Shown piece by piece: positions 60,735-64,000 of a stretch of DNA of 64,000 bases. Where the stretch lies: contig CM060174.1 of assembly GCA_030549775.1 (NCBI GenBank), positions 16,355,193 to 16,419,192 on the forward strand, given 5' to 3'. The position numbers and the translations under genes are program-made. The notes below the pieces were generated by a model. It was not told the DNA's origin. It saw only the letters and a program-made list of their open reading frames with translations, and did not search any database. This stretch comes from Tamarix chinensis. Its lineage: Eukaryota; Streptophyta; Magnoliopsida; Caryophyllales; Tamaricaceae. How positions within the stretch are numbered: the stretch's first letter is position 1; every line of letters begins with the position of its first letter.

Positions 60735-63371
60735 AACCCCCTCCCAAGACCCTTATAGCTTGGCCTCACACTGCATGAGCTTTCTTTAAAAAAAAAACTC
60801 CCCCATTTTAGCATAAGGGAATTTTGGTAATTTCCCTATATAATAAATATTTTTAATAAAAATTTATATTTTATTTATTATATATTAATATATTAATTAT
60901 GATATTATGTTAGGTACACAATTTTGATTAATAATGCCTAATCATTTTTAGTAAGCTACCCGATAAATTGTGCTTTTGCTATAAATTAGGTAACCTTTAT
61001 ACTCCACTAAAATATTTGGATATTTTACGATAGTATATTATATTTTGACATTTAATTTGTGTTAGGTATGACTATTACAAATAATTATGTGGTTATTAGT
61101 GTTATCATGGAAAATAAAAAAAGAAGGCATGTTATCTTATCTAAAGTGTCATGTATGTAAAAGCATGGTTGAAAGGGGTCTAATGTCGGAAAGTGATGTT
61201 GTGTATTATATACATGTAAAAATGTTAGGTTAGGTTTGTTTAGACACACTTGTAGCAAATTTATTACTACCATGTGCCCTAGAGACAATTTAGTCATTGA
61301 AGCATATTATGATATTTAACCTTAATATGCCTAATGTGTTATAAATATTGCTAAGGATAGTGGTAGGGGTTTGCTATCTTAGAAACATATATTTTAGAAT
61401 GATTATCAACATTATATAGTATAGGGTTATTTTGGTAATTTTGAGTGTGCTATGTTGATTATCCTAATAAATATGCATGATAAGTATTATTTCATGTTAA
61501 GTATAAGAGTAGGGGCTTACTATCTTAAAAACACATGTTTCAGCATGATTATCAATGTTATATGGTCTAATGTTTCTTGGTAATTTTGAGTATATGATGA
61601 TGATTATTCTAATAAATATGCATGAGATGTGTTATTCATTGTTAAGCATGAGGATAGGGGTTTTTTTATTAGATATAATAGCTTCAGCAAGATTATTATT
61701 ATGGTATGGTATTAAGGTATTTTGGTAATTTGGGGTATGCTATGATAATTATTCTTACAAACATACACGATGTGTATTATTTATTGTTAAGCATGAGAAT
61801 ATGTGTTTTGATGATCTAAAAATGCATGTCAAGGTTTTACATGTAAAATTGTGCATAATGGCAAAATAGTATCTTAGCATGTCTGGTAATTTATTTGTAA
61901 TTTAATTAGTATGCCCTTAGCCTTTTCATGATAAAAAAAAGTTTGATAGTGTTGTAATAACAACCTCAAGATTATTTAGATCACTTTTGACCTAATATGC
62001 ACAAAATAAATAATCAGACATAGGAAAACCTTGGTATATTAATAGGTTGACCTTATTGTTGACTCTAAATCAGACATGGACTATTGACCATAAGGTTGAA
62101 TCAAATAATAAGAAATAAAGAAAAAAATTATTACATATAGAATGGAAAATATTTGTGCAATATGTGATGTTTTATGATCACCTTTTTAAGACATTAATAT
62201 TTAAAGAGAAAGACCTCGAGTTGGGAATGGTTGCTCTCTAGGGCTAGCTACCCTATAGACAAGATAGGAGCCCTCGATTTTTTTGTTTACTATTGTGTTG
62301 GTGTGCCCTATGAAGGCCCTAGTCTCCTTTATAGGTGACCTATGGGCTCTATAAGGGATATTAATACTTAAGGATTTGGTGTCCTAGGTTGGGAGGGAAT
62401 TTTTTTGCCTTGTGTGCCAGTAGGACTAGAGATATTTTATGCCTTTAGGTTAGATAGTTAGGAGAGTACCATGTCCTATTTTTTATTTGGGTTATTATCA
62501 CATCTTCTTGAGTAAACAAAACTAAATGGAATTGATGATATTTGAATTAAAGTATATATTAGACTATTTAATAGTAGCCTTTATGCTTGCTTATGATGCT
62601 ATGAGTTGTTATTGGTATGTGCTAGTGAGCTTACCAAGGTAATGATATTTGCTAGTATTGATAATAAGCTTTATAACTATAGTTATAACTTGGGTATAAT
62701 GCTGCTTTCTAATTATACTGCCAAAAGCATCGCTTAGATGCTCCATTAATAGGTTGCAGTCATTTCCCAATGAATGAAAATGAGTAGCATATGGCCTTGG
62801 TGGTATGTAGTTATACGAATGATTATCGGATAATATGTGCATAACCAAATGTTTGGTAAGATGTTAAGGTGTGATGCTTGTATGTATTCCATGGGAACCT
62901 TGCATATTAGATTTGTATAATGAATTACTTAGTATCGTAGTACTGAAGGGTTCCATTGATGGTGTCCTGCCTATTTAATGGTCAATTTTTACTTTGTAAG
63001 ACTACTTTGATGGTAAGGTTTGATGACTTCTTGTATTGGTCGAGATTTAAGACTATTTGGGAGTTTTTCCAAAATCTTTTAACCAATTCAATCTAAAATT
63101 TTATTATCTTATGTATTTTTATTTTGACTAGATTTTGTAATCATAAATATTTAGTTTACTTGGATTGATGGTTATGTTATTTGACTCACTTTTCAATATG
63201 ATCTTTTTAATTTTATTACTAATTTAAGTAGACAAAGGTTTAGCCTTAGCTCTTAGTATAAGAATGGTTGTAGATGATGGACTTATGCAAGGTGTGGCGG
63301 TAACACCCCACTATTTTGTAACTAATGCTTCCCAAACTAAGATTTTAAATAGTAAATTTGGGGATGTTATA
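60735..63371 (+). repeat. Second part of the + strand long LTR
   Basis: It continues the C-rich leader (AACCCCCTCCCAAGACCC), then AT-rich sequence with four diverged repeats of a 'TGATTATYMT...GGTAATTTTGAGT' phrase spaced about 120-180 bp apart (61400-61760), then the family's 'GAGCTTACC' block near 62628 and the 3' end. No gene was seen. Confidence 0.55.
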
Positions 63372-63481
63372 GGAGAGCTTCCTGGAAAGTTTTAAAACTT
63401 TCCCAAATATTTTCAGAATGCATGTGAGTCAGAACAAAGGGCACTGAAAAAAATCGTGTTGATCTGTGAGGTTATCCGATT
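63372..63481. other. Spacer between two LTRs
   Basis: A 110-bp stretch without primer site or polypurine tract. Confidence 0.5.
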
Positions 63482-64000
63482 TGTAATACCCCATCCTAAA
63501 ATCCTTCAAAACGTATATAAAATGATGTTAGTATAAAATAAATTCGTTTTGTTTTGTGAAGGGCTTAAAATTCTAATAAAGATTTGAGTTTTTGGAGTGT
63601 GAATTAAGTGGTGTCCCTAATTAATTAACCAGTATGTTTAGGAATTGACATATTTATTACGCGATAAACTAGTCAACTTGTTTGCTCAAATCTATTGACT
63701 AATTATTTTGTGATTTCATATCATTTTCTAATTTTGATATTCAATATTAATTTAAAAAATATCTAATTAGAATATATTTATGTTAATAAGTATATTTTGA
63801 TGCTTTTTAATTATTTTTACATTATTTATATCATTTCATAATTTTATTTACATAAAATTTCTCTCAAAAACACTTTTATGGTATTTCTCACATTTTCTCT
63901 CTCCCCCTCACATTCCTTTCTCCTTTTGTAGCCATAACTATGTGTTTGACTTCCTATACCCTATGTCTAACTTATCAATCCTTTGTCATGTCTTATCTTG
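63482..64000 (+). repeat. Start of another long LTR, cut by the window end
   Basis: It begins TGTAATACCCCATCC, the family's LTR start, and continues with the 'AAACTAGTCAACTTGTTTG' phrase. A pyrimidine-rich leader is just starting at 63890. Confidence 0.6.

Larger units (their letters stand above)
55795..63371 (+). repeat. + strand long LTR, split by a solo LTR
   Basis: It starts TGTAATACTCCGAAG at 55795. It ends near 63371 in AATTTGGGGATGTTATA, where the last 130 bp match the LARD LTR end in order ('GTTTAGCCTTAG', 'GTGTGGCGGTAAC', 'CCCAAACTAAG'). Without the insertion at 57384-60734 it is about 4.2 kb. A TATA box (TATAAATA, 56002) lies just before a C/T-rich leader. It is an older relative of the LARD at 21476. 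Confidence 0.65.

Noticed and set aside
63372..64000. A complete LTR element made by the two LTRs at 55795 and 63482
   Set aside because: The 110-bp gap has neither a primer site nor a polypurine tract, and the second LTR is not fully in the window.

Overview
This window looks like nuclear DNA of a flowering plant. It is AT-rich, spliced genes have GT-AG introns, and it is filled with plant-type transposable elements (Ty1/copia, CACTA, long-LTR non-coding elements, a Cassandra-like TRIM, an L1-type LINE remnant, MITEs). The species cannot be fixed from the sequence. I support one host gene: a LAX PANICLE 2-like gene on the + strand, with four coding exons from 38485 to 54751 and a third intron of about 13.8 kb.

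Positions 1-35204 are a nest of elements. Old LTR fragments of one non-coding long-LTR family lie at 1-3078, 5525-6020 and about 8717-9390, the last resuming at 34758. A degraded left end of a CACTA element (6021-8716) carries a GACCCG-rich, hAT-like insertion. At 9391 a minus-strand copia element begins. Its right LTR is split by a 21.7-kb CACTA element (12973-34697) with matching termini and an AAC target duplication on both sides. The CACTA element is in turn split by a young 11.7-kb long-LTR non-coding element (LARD-like, 21476-33153) with 5.1-kb LTRs, a tRNA-iMet primer site and an ATATA target duplication. The order of events is old LTR, then copia, then CACTA, then LARD.

The CACTA element carries an 11-exon gene that reads through without lesions. 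It encodes a 744-residue protein with a Transposase_24-like N-terminus, a DUF8039-like middle and a Ulp1/C48 cysteine protease end with its His, Asp, Gln and Cys all visible. Next to it lies a tnp2-type transposase that is open over about 1075 codons except for one in-frame UAG. A third, unrecognised open frame sits further upstream. Both element ends are packed with paired inverted copies of AATAACGGTT.

Positions 35205-38000 hold a truncated copia 5' end (LTR, primer site, decayed gag) and a roughly 640-bp-offset direct duplication. The LAX2-like gene follows. Its large third intron contains an L1 LINE remnant, a Cassandra-like TRIM with 5S-rRNA-like sequence, a Tourist-like MITE and microsatellites. 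From 55795 to the end are LTRs of the same non-coding family: one + strand LTR (55795-63371) with a 1.3-kb C/T-rich leader, interrupted by a minus-strand solo LTR (57384-60734), and the start of another LTR at 63482.

No rRNA, tRNA, CRISPR or prokaryotic feature was found. The element-borne genes are standard for plant CACTA elements. The less expected points are the single-stop tnp2 next to an intact protease gene, the fold-back subterminal array, and the repeats and GC-rich leader of the LARD.
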